NCBI RefSeq assembly: GCF_002846365.1
Contig: NZ_PJMW01000002.1
Span: 3,286,001-3,350,000 of the forward strand
Direction: 5' to 3'
Source of the DNA: Nocardia fluminea
Lineage (GTDB): Bacteria; Actinomycetota; Actinomycetes; Mycobacteriales; Mycobacteriaceae
Length of the DNA stretch: 64,000 bases
Shown: in pieces, positions 1-8,153 of the stretch
Layout of the letters: each line of letters begins with the position of its first letter
How positions within the stretch are numbered: the stretch's first letter is position 1
Notes under the pieces: model-generated
Database searches by the model: none
What the model saw: only the letters and a program-made list of their open reading frames with translations
What the model was told of the DNA's origin: nothing
Program-made: the position numbers and the translations under genes

Positions 1-219
1 CGAGATCGACCGCCTCTGGGACGCGTTGACCGGCGGCGGCGGCGCCCCCGGCCCGTGTGGCTGACCGACCGGTTCGGGGTGTCCTGGCAGGTGGTTCCGG
101 CGGTGCTGCCCAAGCTGATGGGCGGCGAGACCGATCGCGTCATCGCCGTCGGCACGGCGCTGCGCTCGATGTCCAAGCTCGACATCGCCGCCCTGCAACA
201 GGCCTACGACAAGGCCTGA
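1..219 (+). pseudogene. 3' fragment of a PhnB/VOC-superfamily protein, frameshifted
   Basis: This is the 3' end of a gene that begins before the window. Reading from base 2 gives EIDRLWDAL...GPCG, then TGA. Reading from base 58 gives WLTDRFGVSWQVVPAVL and continues to TGA at 217-219. Joined, the two pieces match the C-terminus of PhnB-like glyoxalase-fold proteins (3-demethylubiquinone-9 3-methyltransferase-like family), where CGWLTDRFG is normally contiguous. The join needs four extra bases. Restoring one TGGC copy at about 58-61 repairs the frame exactly, so a 4-bp deletion in a TGGC tandem pair is the simplest cause. It could also be a sequencing error. Substrate unknown. Confidence 0.65.
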
Positions 220-273
220 ACGCGCGAACGGCCGCCGCGGGGAGAGGTTCGCGGCGGCCGTCGTGCGGGTGGG

Positions 274-702
274 CTAGCCGGCCGAGCCCGACAGCAGCCC
301 ACCCAGATCGGCGGAACCGGTGCTCGTGCCACCGCCGGGCGTGGTCGGCTTCGGGACGACGGTGATCGTCACGGTCTTCGAGCTGATGAGCTCCTGCACC
401 GCCTTGATCTCGTGGGCGCCCGTGGTCTTCGGCGTCCAGGTGATGGTGGCCTTGCCGTCGGCCACCGAGACCGGTTCGCCGATCTGGGTGCCGTTGTCGG
501 TGAAGGTCACCTTGAACAGGAACGAGGTGGCCGTGACATCGGCGGTGACGGTGTAGGCGGTATCCACGTAGTGCGTGCTGCCGCTCACCGCGATTCCCTG
601 CACGAGCGCGGATGCCTGGGGCGCCGCCAGCACGGCGGCGGCGGCCACCGCGGTGAAGGCCGTGAGTCCGAAACCGGCACGCCGCGCCTGGTAGATCTTC
701 AT
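274..702 (-). CDS. Secreted Ig-like domain protein
   Basis: A 142-residue protein with an N-terminal signal peptide: basic start MKIYQARRAG, a hydrophobic Ala-rich stretch to about residue 32, and an ASA-type cleavage site. The mature part (about residues 33-125) is rich in alternating Val/Thr/Ile with ITWTPKTTGAHEIKAV, typical of a bacterial Ig-like or invasin-type beta sandwich. A Pro/Gly/Ser/Thr-rich tail follows. The start is supported by an AGGAGAAC Shine-Dalgarno sequence. It is probably exported by Sec and soluble or wall-associated, since there is no lipobox or C-terminal anchor. Function unknown. Confidence 0.8.
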   Translation of the reverse strand: MKIYQARRAGFGLTAFTAVAAAAVLAAPQASALVQGIAVSGSTHYVDTAYTVTADVTATSFLFKVTFTDNGTQIGEPVSVADGKATITWTPKTTGAHEIKAVQELISSKTVTITVVPKPTTPGGGTSTGSADLGGLLSGSAG

Positions 703-879
703 GATGTTCTCCTGTTCGCGCTGTTGATGAGCGCGACATTAGCCACCGGATCGGGGCCGCGTCCCGGAAACTGAAATAACCATGTTTAAAAATGTTCGGG
801 GGTGCGACGTAGCAGGTGGCGAGCGAATTCACCCGGAGCGGATGAGGCACCCTCGGCGACCGGCCGCGACACTGGAATC

Positions 880-1098
880 ATGTCGACGGGACCGCTGCGC
901 TACCAGTTCGTCATCGAGGGCGAGCTGTCCGAGCGTGTCCTCGCGGCCTTTCCGGAGCTGCGTCCCAGTTCGCATTCGCCCACCGGAACCACCACCCTGT
1001 TCGGTCTGGTCGCCGACAGCACCGCCATGCGCGGCGTGATGGCCCGCATCGACACCCTCGGTCTCACGCTGCTGAGTATGTCCCAGTTGCCCGACTGA
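880..1098 (+). CDS. Small conserved hypothetical protein
   Basis: A 72-residue acidic protein starting at ATG (MSTGPLRYQFVIEGEL). It resembles small actinobacterial proteins of the pattern EGELSERV..AFPEL...GTT.LFG...D...MRGV..RIDTLGLTLL, often encoded singly. The predicted fold is short beta/alpha without membrane segments. A longer in-frame reading begins at about 802, but its extra residues are Arg-rich and look non-coding, so the internal ATG was preferred. No clear Shine-Dalgarno sequence is seen. Function unknown. Confidence 0.65.
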   Translation: MSTGPLRYQFVIEGELSERVLAAFPELRPSSHSPTGTTTLFGLVADSTAMRGVMARIDTLGLTLLSMSQLPD

Positions 1099-1243
1099 GT
1101 GTTCGCCGACGCGTGAACGTCGATCTGATAACGAGCGGCCCCACTTTCCCTCGCCAGCAACCGCACAGCCTCTGATTCGCCTACCGTCGATCTCGGCGGA
1201 GGTCGGCCGCCGCGCGGTGAACAGCGTGCTCAGGAGGGTGAAG

Positions 1244-3841
1244 ATGGCTTCGTCGTCGGGTTCTCTGGATTTTCACGGTGGCGGCTCGGTGATAGCTGTG
1301 GCGGGCCGGTCGGCCGGTCTTCCCGAGCTGTCCTTCGCCCCGGTTCGGTGCAACGAGGCATTCGCGCGCTTGGACCGGGCGCAGTCCGCGGCTGGGCAGA
1401 CGGTGCTGCTGTGCGGACCCGCGGGCAGCGGGAAGACGGTCGTGCTGGTCGACTGGGTGCGCCGCCGGTGCTCGGCGCGCGTCGCGTGGTCGACCGTCGC
1501 CGAACAGCCCGGATCCGATCTGCTGTCCGACATCGCCCGAACGCTCGAGCCCACTCCGGATATCGTGCCGCGCGGCGTGCTGCACACGCCGATGGACCGT
1601 GCCGTCGACCTCATCGCGGCGCTGGCCGACGTCGAGCCGACCGTGCTGGTGATCGACGACGCGCACCTGCTCACCGATCCGCTGCAGCTCGCCGGCCTCG
1701 AGTACTTGCTCACGCACCTGCCTGCTCAGGTCACCGCGGTGATCGCGAGCCGCTTCGACCCGCCGTTGCGCTGGCACGCCCTCGACCTGGCGGGCAGGCT
1801 CACCCGGATCGGCGCGCCCGAGCTGGCCCTCTCGCCGGATCGGGTCGCCCAGTTGCTCGCTCAGCACGGGTGCCGGCTCGACGACGCCGAACTCGCGGTG
1901 GTCCAGAACCTGACGCGTGGCTGGGCCGCGCTGGTGCGGATCGCGGCGATCTGTCTGTCGGCCAACGGAACCGACCGTGACACCGCCCTCGCCGCGCTGG
2001 CCCGTCCCTCGCACGCGGTCGCCGACTTCCTGGTCGCCGAACTGCTCGCCTCGTTGCCTGCCCCGACGCTCGAATTCTTGCTCGCCACAGCGGTTCCCGA
2101 GCAATTCTGCCTGCCGATGGCGGAGGATCTCGTCGGCGGCGACGCGGCCCGCATCCTCGACGAGCTGCTGCGCGCGAATTTCCCGCTGCACACCGTCGCC
2201 CACGGGGGCGAACTCTGGCACACCTATCACCCACTTCTGCGCGCCTATCTCCTCGCCGAGGCCGCGTACACCAGACCCGAGCGACTGCCCGACTGCCATC
2301 GCCGGGTGGCGGCGTGGTTCACCGCGGCCGCGATGCCGGGGCCCGCCCTCGTCCACATTCTGGCCGAGCCCGGCGCCCCCGGGCTGGTGCCCTTCCTGCG
2401 TGACTGGGGGGTGCGCATGGTCTTGGAGGGAACGGGCCAAACCCTGCTCACCGGCCTCGAAAACCTCTCGGAACACGACACTTTCGTTCGCCTGCTGCGC
2501 GCGGCCGTCGCGGTGGAGGCGGGGGATATCGCCGCCGCCGAGGTCTATCTCGAAGCCGCCCATGTGGGTCCCGACTCGGCCGCGCCGGTGATGCCCGGCG
2601 AATGGGTGACCGCGCTCGACCGCGCGGTGAGCGCGGGAGTCGCTGTCCTGGTGGGTGATTCGTCCTCGATGCGCTGGCCGCTACCGCCGGTCACCGGGCA
2701 GCCCGACCTCGACTGCTACGCCGCGCTGCACTGCGGCGTCGCCGAGATCTACGGCGGTGAGATCGACAGTGGCGCGGCGTCGGTGCGGCACGCGATCGTG
2801 CACTCCGAGCAGGTCGGACTGGGGCGCGTGGCGATCCGGGCCAGGACCGCGTCGGCCGGGGCGGCCGGGATGGCGGGCCGGATCAGCGAGTTGCGGGCAC
2901 TGGCGGTCAAGGCGATCGACTGCGCCGAACGCTATGAACTGGCCGGATCGGCCGATGCCGCTCCGGCCAGGGTGCTCGCGGCCTATGGCGCGTATCAGCA
3001 GGGCGTGGATTTCGAGCGGCCGTTGCCGGGCCTGCCCTGGATCGCGGCCGACGAGACCGTGGTGCCCGCGCCGGTGCGTCAGGTGGCGATCATGACCGGC
3101 GTGCTGATGTTCGCCGACGCCGCCGACCGGTCGGCCGCCGCGGTCGCACTCGCCAAGCAACTGCACCGACTGCTCGACGATTCGCCGACACTGCACGGCA
3201 CCGGTGATCTGGTCACCGACGTGTTGTGGCTGCTGCTGCGCGTGCAGGCCAGAGCCGACGCGCAGCAGTTGATCGACCACGCGACGAGCGTGCTCGGCCG
3301 GACCCCCGAGATGGCTGTCGCCGAAGCGGGACTGGCGCTCTACGCCCATCGCCCCGCCGTCGTGCTGACGGTGCTGGAACCGCTGCTCGCGACCCCGCGC
3401 TTCTCGTCGCGTTCGCTGGTCACGGCGTGGCTGCTGGTCGCGGTCGCCGCCGACCGCCTCGATCGTCCCCGCAAGGTCGACGACGCCTGTGAACAGGCGC
3501 TCGCGCAGGCGGCGAGCGAACAGCTGACGCGCCCGTTCCTCGACGTGCCGGAGGCCGCCGAACTGCTCGCCCGGATCGGCGCCCGCTTCGGCCAGTACGC
3601 GGCGCTGGTCGACCGGGTCCGCGCCCATCGCGGCGCCACCGCGGGCGCGCCGCAACTCACCGACACCGAACTGGTGGTGCTGCGCCAGCTTCCCTCCGGC
3701 ATGACCGCGGGCAATATCGCCACCGACCTCGGCGTCTCGGTGAACACCGTCAAGACGCATCTGCGCGGCATCTACCAGAAGCTCGCCGTGAACGCGCGCG
3801 CCGAGGCGATCGCCCAGGCGCGCGCGCTCGGGCTGCTCTGA
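1244..3841 (+). CDS. LAL-type LuxR-family transcriptional regulator
   Basis: An 865-residue large ATP-binding regulator of the LuxR family, of MalT-like layout. A STAND NTPase at the N-terminus has Walker A CGPAGSGKT (about residues 58-66) and Walker B VLVIDDAH (about 134-141). A long alpha-helical, TPR-like middle follows. The C-terminal LuxR helix-turn-helix (about 804-865) includes GNIATDLGVSVNTVKTHLRGIY. Such proteins sense an inducer through the central region and activate nearby promoters. ATG 1244 was chosen over GTG 1217 because AGGAGG lies just upstream of it. It runs convergently into the tetR gene with two bases between the stop codons. Target genes are not evident. Confidence 0.88.
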   Translation: MASSSGSLDFHGGGSVIAVAGRSAGLPELSFAPVRCNEAFARLDRAQSAAGQTVLLCGPAGSGKTVVLVDWVRRRCSARVAWSTVAEQPGSDLLSDIARTLEPTPDIVPRGVLHTPMDRAVDLIAALADVEPTVLVIDDAHLLTDPLQLAGLEYLLTHLPAQVTAVIASRFDPPLRWHALDLAGRLTRIGAPELALSPDRVAQLLAQHGCRLDDAELAVVQNLTRGWAALVRIAAICLSANGTDRDTALAALARPSHAVADFLVAELLASLPAPTLEFLLATAVPEQFCLPMAEDLVGGDAARILDELLRANFPLHTVAHGGELWHTYHPLLRAYLLAEAAYTRPERLPDCHRRVAAWFTAAAMPGPALVHILAEPGAPGLVPFLRDWGVRMVLEGTGQTLLTGLENLSEHDTFVRLLRAAVAVEAGDIAAAEVYLEAAHVGPDSAAPVMPGEWVTALDRAVSAGVAVLVGDSSSMRWPLPPVTGQPDLDCYAALHCGVAEIYGGEIDSGAASVRHAIVHSEQVGLGRVAIRARTASAGAAGMAGRISELRALAVKAIDCAERYELAGSADAAPARVLAAYGAYQQGVDFERPLPGLPWIAADETVVPAPVRQVAIMTGVLMFADAADRSAAAVALAKQLHRLLDDSPTLHGTGDLVTDVLWLLLRVQARADAQQLIDHATSVLGRTPEMAVAEAGLALYAHRPAVVLTVLEPLLATPRFSSRSLVTAWLLVAVAADRLDRPRKVDDACEQALAQAASEQLTRPFLDVPEAAELLARIGARFGQYAALVDRVRAHRGATAGAPQLTDTELVVLRQLPSGMTAGNIATDLGVSVNTVKTHLRGIYQKLAVNARAEAIAQARALGLL

Positions 3842-3843
3842 GC

Positions 3844-4461
3844 TCAGTCCGGCGCCTGGAGGGCCGGAAACCAGACATCGGTGAGCACCGCCGCGGCTTG
3901 GGCCGCGGAGACGTCGATGGTGCCCTGCATCGCCCAGCGGGTGAAGAACCGCTCGAGCTGGGCGACGAGCAGTTCGATCCGCAACCTGGCCTCGTCGCGG
4001 CGGTGCTCGGGCCAGCGGGCGAGATAGGCGGGCATGGTGTCGGCCAGGGTCATGATGCCCTCGCGTGCCACGGCGCGGAATTCCGGTTCGAGTGCGGTGG
4101 CCTCGTCCCAGGCCGGGAGCATGTCCTTGTTGGTGAAGAACCAGTCGATGGCGCGAGTCATCCAGTCCGCGAACGCTTCCCGGGAACCGATGGTGAGCAC
4201 CCGGTCGAGGTCGGCGTAGAAGTCCCGGACGCTGGCGAGGGTGCCTTCCTGGGCGATGGCGCGCAGCACCTCGCCCTTGCTCGTGAAGTGCAGGTAGAAG
4301 GTCGCCCGGCTGCAGCCCACCGCGGCGGCGATGTCGTCGACGCGGACATCGGAGTAGCCCTGGGTCTCGAACAGGGTGCGTGCGGTCTCGACGATCCGCG
4401 CCTTCGTCAGGCGCTTCTGTTCCTCGCGTAGCGATCCACGGCGGGCGGGTCCGGTCGTCAT
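3844..4461 (-). CDS. TetR-family transcriptional regulator
   Basis: A 205-residue one-component repressor. The N-terminal TetR DNA-binding domain (about residues 15-65) contains RIVETARTLFETQGYSDV and the recognition-helix region VGCSRATFYLHF. The C-terminal all-helical part is the ligand-binding and dimerisation domain. It is divergent from the monooxygenase operon, with a 23-bp inverted repeat in between, so it very probably represses that operon and itself until the operon's substrate appears. A TAGGAT box ends six bases before the ATG, so its own mRNA may be leaderless. The ligand cannot be inferred. Confidence 0.9.
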   Translation of the reverse strand: MTTGPARRGSLREEQKRLTKARIVETARTLFETQGYSDVRVDDIAAAVGCSRATFYLHFTSKGEVLRAIAQEGTLASVRDFYADLDRVLTIGSREAFADWMTRAIDWFFTNKDMLPAWDEATALEPEFRAVAREGIMTLADTMPAYLARWPEHRRDEARLRIELLVAQLERFFTRWAMQGTIDVSAAQAAAVLTDVWFPALQAPD

Positions 4462-4487
4462 GCCCTGATCCTAGACGATCAGCTCAT

Positions 4488-4510
4488 TCACTGGACATGA
4501 TGTCTAGTGA
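4488..4510. promoter_or_regulatory. Probable TetR operator (23-bp inverted repeat)
   Basis: TCACTGGACAT, a central G, then ATGTCTAGTGA. The two 11-base half-sites match at 10 of 11 positions. The repeat lies between the divergent tetR and monooxygenase genes and covers the presumed -35 box of the latter, the usual geometry for TetR repression. Binding by the adjacent regulator is inferred. Confidence 0.65.
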
Positions 4511-4521
4511 GACGCTATTCT
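4492..4521 (+). promoter_or_regulatory. Promoter of the monooxygenase operon
   Basis: A -35-like TGGACA (4492-4497), an 18-base spacer and a -10-like TATTCT (4516-4521). Transcription would begin near 4528, giving an untranslated leader of about 50 bases. The -35 box is inside the inverted repeat. Confidence 0.45.
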
Positions 4522-4541
4522 GTGGTCCACGTCACCCGGCT

Positions 4542-4557
4542 CGGTCATCGATGACCG
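4542..4557. promoter_or_regulatory. Perfect 16-bp palindrome in the operon leader
   Basis: CGGTCATCGATGACCG is a perfect palindrome in the untranslated leader, about 20 bases before the monooxygenase start codon. It could be a second operator or an RNA hairpin next to the GGAGGAG Shine-Dalgarno sequence. Its half-site is unrelated to the upstream operator. Confidence 0.35.
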
Positions 4558-4577
4558 GGCCGCTGGAGGAGTTGTGC

Positions 4578-5951
4578 ATGGATACACCCCAATTACCCAA
4601 GGTATGCGTCATCGGCGCCGGACCTTCGGGTATCACCGCCGCCAAGAGGCTCGCCGAGAACGGAATCCCGTTCGACTGCTACGAGGCATCCGACGAGGTC
4701 GGTGGCAACTGGTACTTCAAGAATCCCAACGGCATGTCGGCCTGCTATCAGAGCCTGCACATCGATACCTCGAAGTACCGCCTGCAGTTCGAGGACTTCC
4801 CGGCGCCCGCGGATTGGCCGCACTTCCCGCACCACTCGCAGCTGCTGCAGTACTTCAAGGACTACGTCGACCACTTCGGCCTGCGGGACCGCATCCGGTT
4901 CAACAGCCTGGTCACCTCGGCCGAACGCGACGACGCGGGCCTGTGGCGGGTGACCACGGCGGCGGGTGACACCGAGGTCTACGACGCGCTGATCGTGTGC
5001 AACGGCCACCACTGGAATCCCCGATTCCCGGACTATCCCGGCGAATTCGACGGCGTGCTCATGCACAGCCACGCCTACAACGACCCGTTCGACCCGATCG
5101 ACATGCGCGGCAAGCGCGTCGTCGTGGTCGGCATGGGCAACTCCGGGCTCGATATCGCCTCGGAACTGTCCCAGCGGTTCCTCGCCTCGAAGCTGTTCGT
5201 CTCCGCCCGGCGCGGCGTATGGGTCCTGCCCAAGTACGTCAACGGCCAAGTGGGAGATCGCTCTTCGATGCCCGCGTGGATTCCCGATCGGATCGCGCTC
5301 AAGCTCAAACAGCGTTTCGTGCGCAAGAACCGCGGCGAGATGTCGACCTACGGACTGCCGACGCCGGATCACGAGCCGTTCGAGGCGCATCCGTCGGCGA
5401 GCGAGGAATTCCTGCACCGGGCAGGCTGCGGTGACGTGGAGTGCAAGCCCGCCATCACCCGATTGGACGGCGGCACCGTGCATTTCGCCGACGGCACCAG
5501 TGACCAGGTCGACGTGATCGTCTGTGCGACCGGCTACCACATCAGCTTTCCGTTCTTCACCGACGCGGAGTTGGTCCCCGACGCGGCCAATCGGTTCCCG
5601 CTGTTCCAGATGATGATGAAGCCCGGCGTGGACAACCTGTTCTATCTCGGTCTGGCCCAGCCCATGCCGACACTGGTGAACTTCGCCGAACAGCAGAGCA
5701 AACTCGTGGTCGCCTACCTGACCGGCCGCTACCACCTGCCTCCGCGCGCGCAGATCGACGAGGTGCTCGGCGCGCAGGAGGCCAAACGCAGTGGGCGCTA
5801 TTACGATTCGCCGCGCCACACCATCCAGACCGAATTCGAGCCGTACGTGCGCTCGATGACCAAGGAGATGGAGCGCGGCGCGAAACGTGCCGCCGCCGCG
5901 GGCCACACCCTGCCGGTGCCCGCCCGGGTGACAGCCGAGGTGGCGCGATGA
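4578..5951 (+). CDS. Flavin-containing monooxygenase
   Basis: A 457-residue FAD/NADPH monooxygenase. The N-terminal FAD-binding GAGPSG (about residues 13-18) is followed by DEVGGNWYF. The FMO fingerprint FxGxxxHxxxY is exact at FDGVLMHSHAY (157-167). A second Rossmann motif GMGNSG (about 184-189) binds NADPH, and the C-terminal ATGYHISFPF matches the usual ATGY motif. It should insert one oxygen atom into a nucleophilic or carbonyl substrate. ATG 4578 follows GGAGGAG. An in-frame ATG at 4551 lacks such a site. First gene of a five-gene operon whose other products would hydrolyse, oxidise and CoA-activate the product. The layout recalls the M. tuberculosis mymA operon, but this enzyme belongs to a different FMO branch. 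Confidence 0.88.
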   Translation: MDTPQLPKVCVIGAGPSGITAAKRLAENGIPFDCYEASDEVGGNWYFKNPNGMSACYQSLHIDTSKYRLQFEDFPAPADWPHFPHHSQLLQYFKDYVDHFGLRDRIRFNSLVTSAERDDAGLWRVTTAAGDTEVYDALIVCNGHHWNPRFPDYPGEFDGVLMHSHAYNDPFDPIDMRGKRVVVVGMGNSGLDIASELSQRFLASKLFVSARRGVWVLPKYVNGQVGDRSSMPAWIPDRIALKLKQRFVRKNRGEMSTYGLPTPDHEPFEAHPSASEEFLHRAGCGDVECKPAITRLDGGTVHFADGTSDQVDVIVCATGYHISFPFFTDAELVPDAANRFPLFQMMMKPGVDNLFYLGLAQPMPTLVNFAEQQSKLVVAYLTGRYHLPPRAQIDEVLGAQEAKRSGRYYDSPRHTIQTEFEPYVRSMTKEMERGAKRAAAAGHTLPVPARVTAEVAR

Positions 5952-7096
5952 GTACGTCCTCGGGCTTCTGCCGTGACGAATTCGCCGGTGTGCGCGCGGC
6001 CTTCGACGAACATCTCGCCGCCGGTGCCGAGTTGGGTGCCGCCCTGTGCGTCACCGTCGACGGTGATCCGGTGCTCGACCTGTGGGGTGGCTTCGCCGAT
6101 CCCGAGCAGACCAGGCCGTGGGCGGCCGACACCCTGGTGAACGTTTTCTCGGTGACCAAGACGATGACGGCGCTGTGCGCGCTGTTGCTGGTCGACCGTG
6201 GTGAACTCGACGTCGACCAGCGGGTCGCCCACTACTGGCCGGAGTTCGCGGCGAACGGCAAGGCCGGCATCGAAGTGCGGCATCTGCTCTCGCACACCTC
6301 CGGTGTCTCGGGCTGGGACAAGCCGATCGCGCTGTCCGACATCTACGACACCGATGCCGCCGCCGCCCGGCTGGCGACGCAGGCGCCCTGGTGGGAGCCG
6401 GGCACCGCCTCGGGCTATCACGCCATCAACTACGGCCATCTCGTCGGCGAACTCGTGCGCCGCATCACCGGTCGGTCGCTCGGCACGTTCTTCGCCGAGG
6501 AACTGGCCGGGCCGCTCGGTGCCGATTTCCACATCGGTACCGGCCCCGAGTACGCCGACCGGATCGCCACCCTGGTCCCGCCGCAGATGCCGGACTTCGA
6601 CCTGTCGACCCTCGACCAGGACAGCGTGCTGATCAAGACGCTCACCAGTCCCTGGCTGGAGGTCTCCGAAACCGCGACGCCGGCGTGGCGAGCGGCCGAG
6701 ATCGGCGGCACCAACGGGCACGGCAACGCGCGCTCGGTGGCCCGCGTCCAGTCGCTGATCGCCAACGGTGGCGAGCTGAGCGGCAGGCGGTTCCTCTCGC
6801 CCGCGACGATCGACCTGATCTTCCGGGAGCAGGCCGACGGGATCGACCTGGCGCTCCTGGCTCCGCTGCGGTTCGGCATCGGCTACGGACTCCCACGTCC
6901 GGAGACGTTCCCGCACATCCCCGACGGGCGGGTCTGCTGGTGGGCCGGTTACGGCGGCTCGATGGTCGTCAACGACCTGGATCGCCGGATCACCTTCGCT
7001 TACACCATGAATCGCATGGCGACCGGGCTGATCGGCTCCGATCGGTGCGACAGCTACCTGAAGGCCACGTTCGACGCGGTAGGAGATGCCCGATGA
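5948..7096 (+). CDS. Beta-lactamase-fold serine hydrolase (esterase)
   Basis: A 382-residue class C beta-lactamase-family protein. The nucleophile motif SVTK is at 68-71, the YxN-type motif appears as YHAIN near 160, and the family pattern RHLLSHTSGVSGW is intact. There is no signal peptide, so it is cytoplasmic and more likely an esterase or lactonase than a cell-wall enzyme. Its ATG overlaps the monooxygenase stop as ATGA, indicating translational coupling. In context it could hydrolyse an ester or lactone made by the monooxygenase. That is inference. Confidence 0.85.
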   Translation: MSTSSGFCRDEFAGVRAAFDEHLAAGAELGAALCVTVDGDPVLDLWGGFADPEQTRPWAADTLVNVFSVTKTMTALCALLLVDRGELDVDQRVAHYWPEFAANGKAGIEVRHLLSHTSGVSGWDKPIALSDIYDTDAAAARLATQAPWWEPGTASGYHAINYGHLVGELVRRITGRSLGTFFAEELAGPLGADFHIGTGPEYADRIATLVPPQMPDFDLSTLDQDSVLIKTLTSPWLEVSETATPAWRAAEIGGTNGHGNARSVARVQSLIANGGELSGRRFLSPATIDLIFREQADGIDLALLAPLRFGIGYGLPRPETFPHIPDGRVCWWAGYGGSMVVNDLDRRITFAYTMNRMATGLIGSDRCDSYLKATFDAVGDAR

Positions 7097-8142
7097 CCAT
7101 GCGTGCGATGCAGTTGACGGGCCCCGGCACGCTCGAGTTGCGCACTGTACCCGTACCCGAGCTCGGCCCCGGCGATCTGTTGCTGCGGGTCGGCGCGGCC
7201 GGGATCTGCCATTCGGATTCGTTCGTGCTGAGCCTGCCGTTCCCGATGAGCGAGAAGCCCCTGACCTTGGGCCACGAGATCGCGGGCACCATCGAGGCGG
7301 TCGGTTCGGCGGTCGATGGTCGCAGCGCCGGCGAGCGAGGGATCGTGTACCTGTGCTGGTCGTGCGGCGAATGCCGGGAGTGCCTGCGCGGCAACGAGAA
7401 CGTCTGCCTGGCCGCCGGGCGCACCGCGATGCCGCCGTGTCCCGGTCTGGGTCCCGACGGTGGCATGGCCGAGTACGTCCGCATTCCGGCGCGCTCGTTC
7501 GTGCCGATCGCCGAGGAACTGGACTTCGCCCACGCGGCGCCGCTCGCCGACGCGGCGCTGACGCCGATGCACGCCATTCGCGGCGCCATGGACCAGCTGT
7601 GGCCGGGGGCCACCGCGGTCGCCATCGGTATCGGCGGACTAGGCCACGTCGCGGTACAACTGTTGAAGGCCCTCACCGAGACCACGGTGATCGCGGTCGA
7701 CGTGGACGCCGACAAGCTGGCCCTGGCCACCGAATGCGGCGCCGACATCGTGCTGAAGGCCGATGAGAACACCGCTGCCACCATCTTGGAGCTCACCGGT
7801 GGACGTGGCGCCGAGGCGGTGTTCGACTTCGTCGGTACCGATCCCACCGTCAAGGTCGCCGTCGAATCCGTGGCGCCCAACGGTGCGGTCCGGCTGGTCG
7901 GTCTCGGCGGCGGCGCTACCGGCATCGACGCCGGTCCGGCGGGCGGACCCGGTCTGCCTTGGGGTGCCACCGTGCGAAAGTCCTACGGCGGCAACAGGTC
8001 CGACCTCGTCGACGCGGTGGCCCTGGCCGCCGCGGGCAAGCTCCGCGCCCGGGTCGAGCGGTTCGACCTGGCCGATGCGCGCACCGCCTTCGACCGACTC
8101 GACTCCGGCGCGGTCCGCGGTCGCGCCGTCCTGATTCCCTGA
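7093..8142 (+). CDS. Zinc-dependent alcohol dehydrogenase
   Basis: A 349-residue medium-chain dehydrogenase. Catalytic zinc ligands appear in GICHSD (about residue 39) and LGHEIAG. The structural zinc site is complete in [18 protein letters not shown]. The NAD(P)-binding Rossmann motif is GIGGLGH, with VDVDADK at the end of the second strand. It oxidises an alcohol to an aldehyde or ketone. The ATG overlaps the preceding stop as ATGA. Its place between the hydrolase and the CoA ligase suggests it oxidises the alcohol released by ester cleavage. The reading frame is open far upstream, but only this start fits the overlap. Confidence 0.9.
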   Translation: MTMRAMQLTGPGTLELRTVPVPELGPGDLLLRVGAAGICHSDSFVLSLPFPMSEKPLTLGHEIAGTIEAVGSAVDGRSAGERGIVYLCWSCGECRECLRGNENVCLAAGRTAMPPCPGLGPDGGMAEYVRIPARSFVPIAEELDFAHAAPLADAALTPMHAIRGAMDQLWPGATAVAIGIGGLGHVAVQLLKALTETTVIAVDVDADKLALATECGADIVLKADENTAATILELTGGRGAEAVFDFVGTDPTVKVAVESVAPNGAVRLVGLGGGATGIDAGPAGGPGLPWGATVRKSYGGNRSDLVDAVALAAAGKLRARVERFDLADARTAFDRLDSGAVRGRAVLIP

Positions 8143-8153
8143 GGGAGAAGAAC

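Noticed and set aside
2681-3760. 359-codon antisense frame within the LuxR gene, and many similar long frames elsewhere
   Set aside because: Arg/Gly/His-rich composition, no motifs and full overlap with a well-supported gene identify these as high-GC shadow frames.
3839-3846. Palindromes formed by facing stop codons (TGAGCTCA here, CTAG at 23008, TGATCA at 58137, TGACTC/GAGTCA at 49520)
   Set aside because: Two convergent TGA or TAG stops close together form a palindrome automatically, so no special function is implied.
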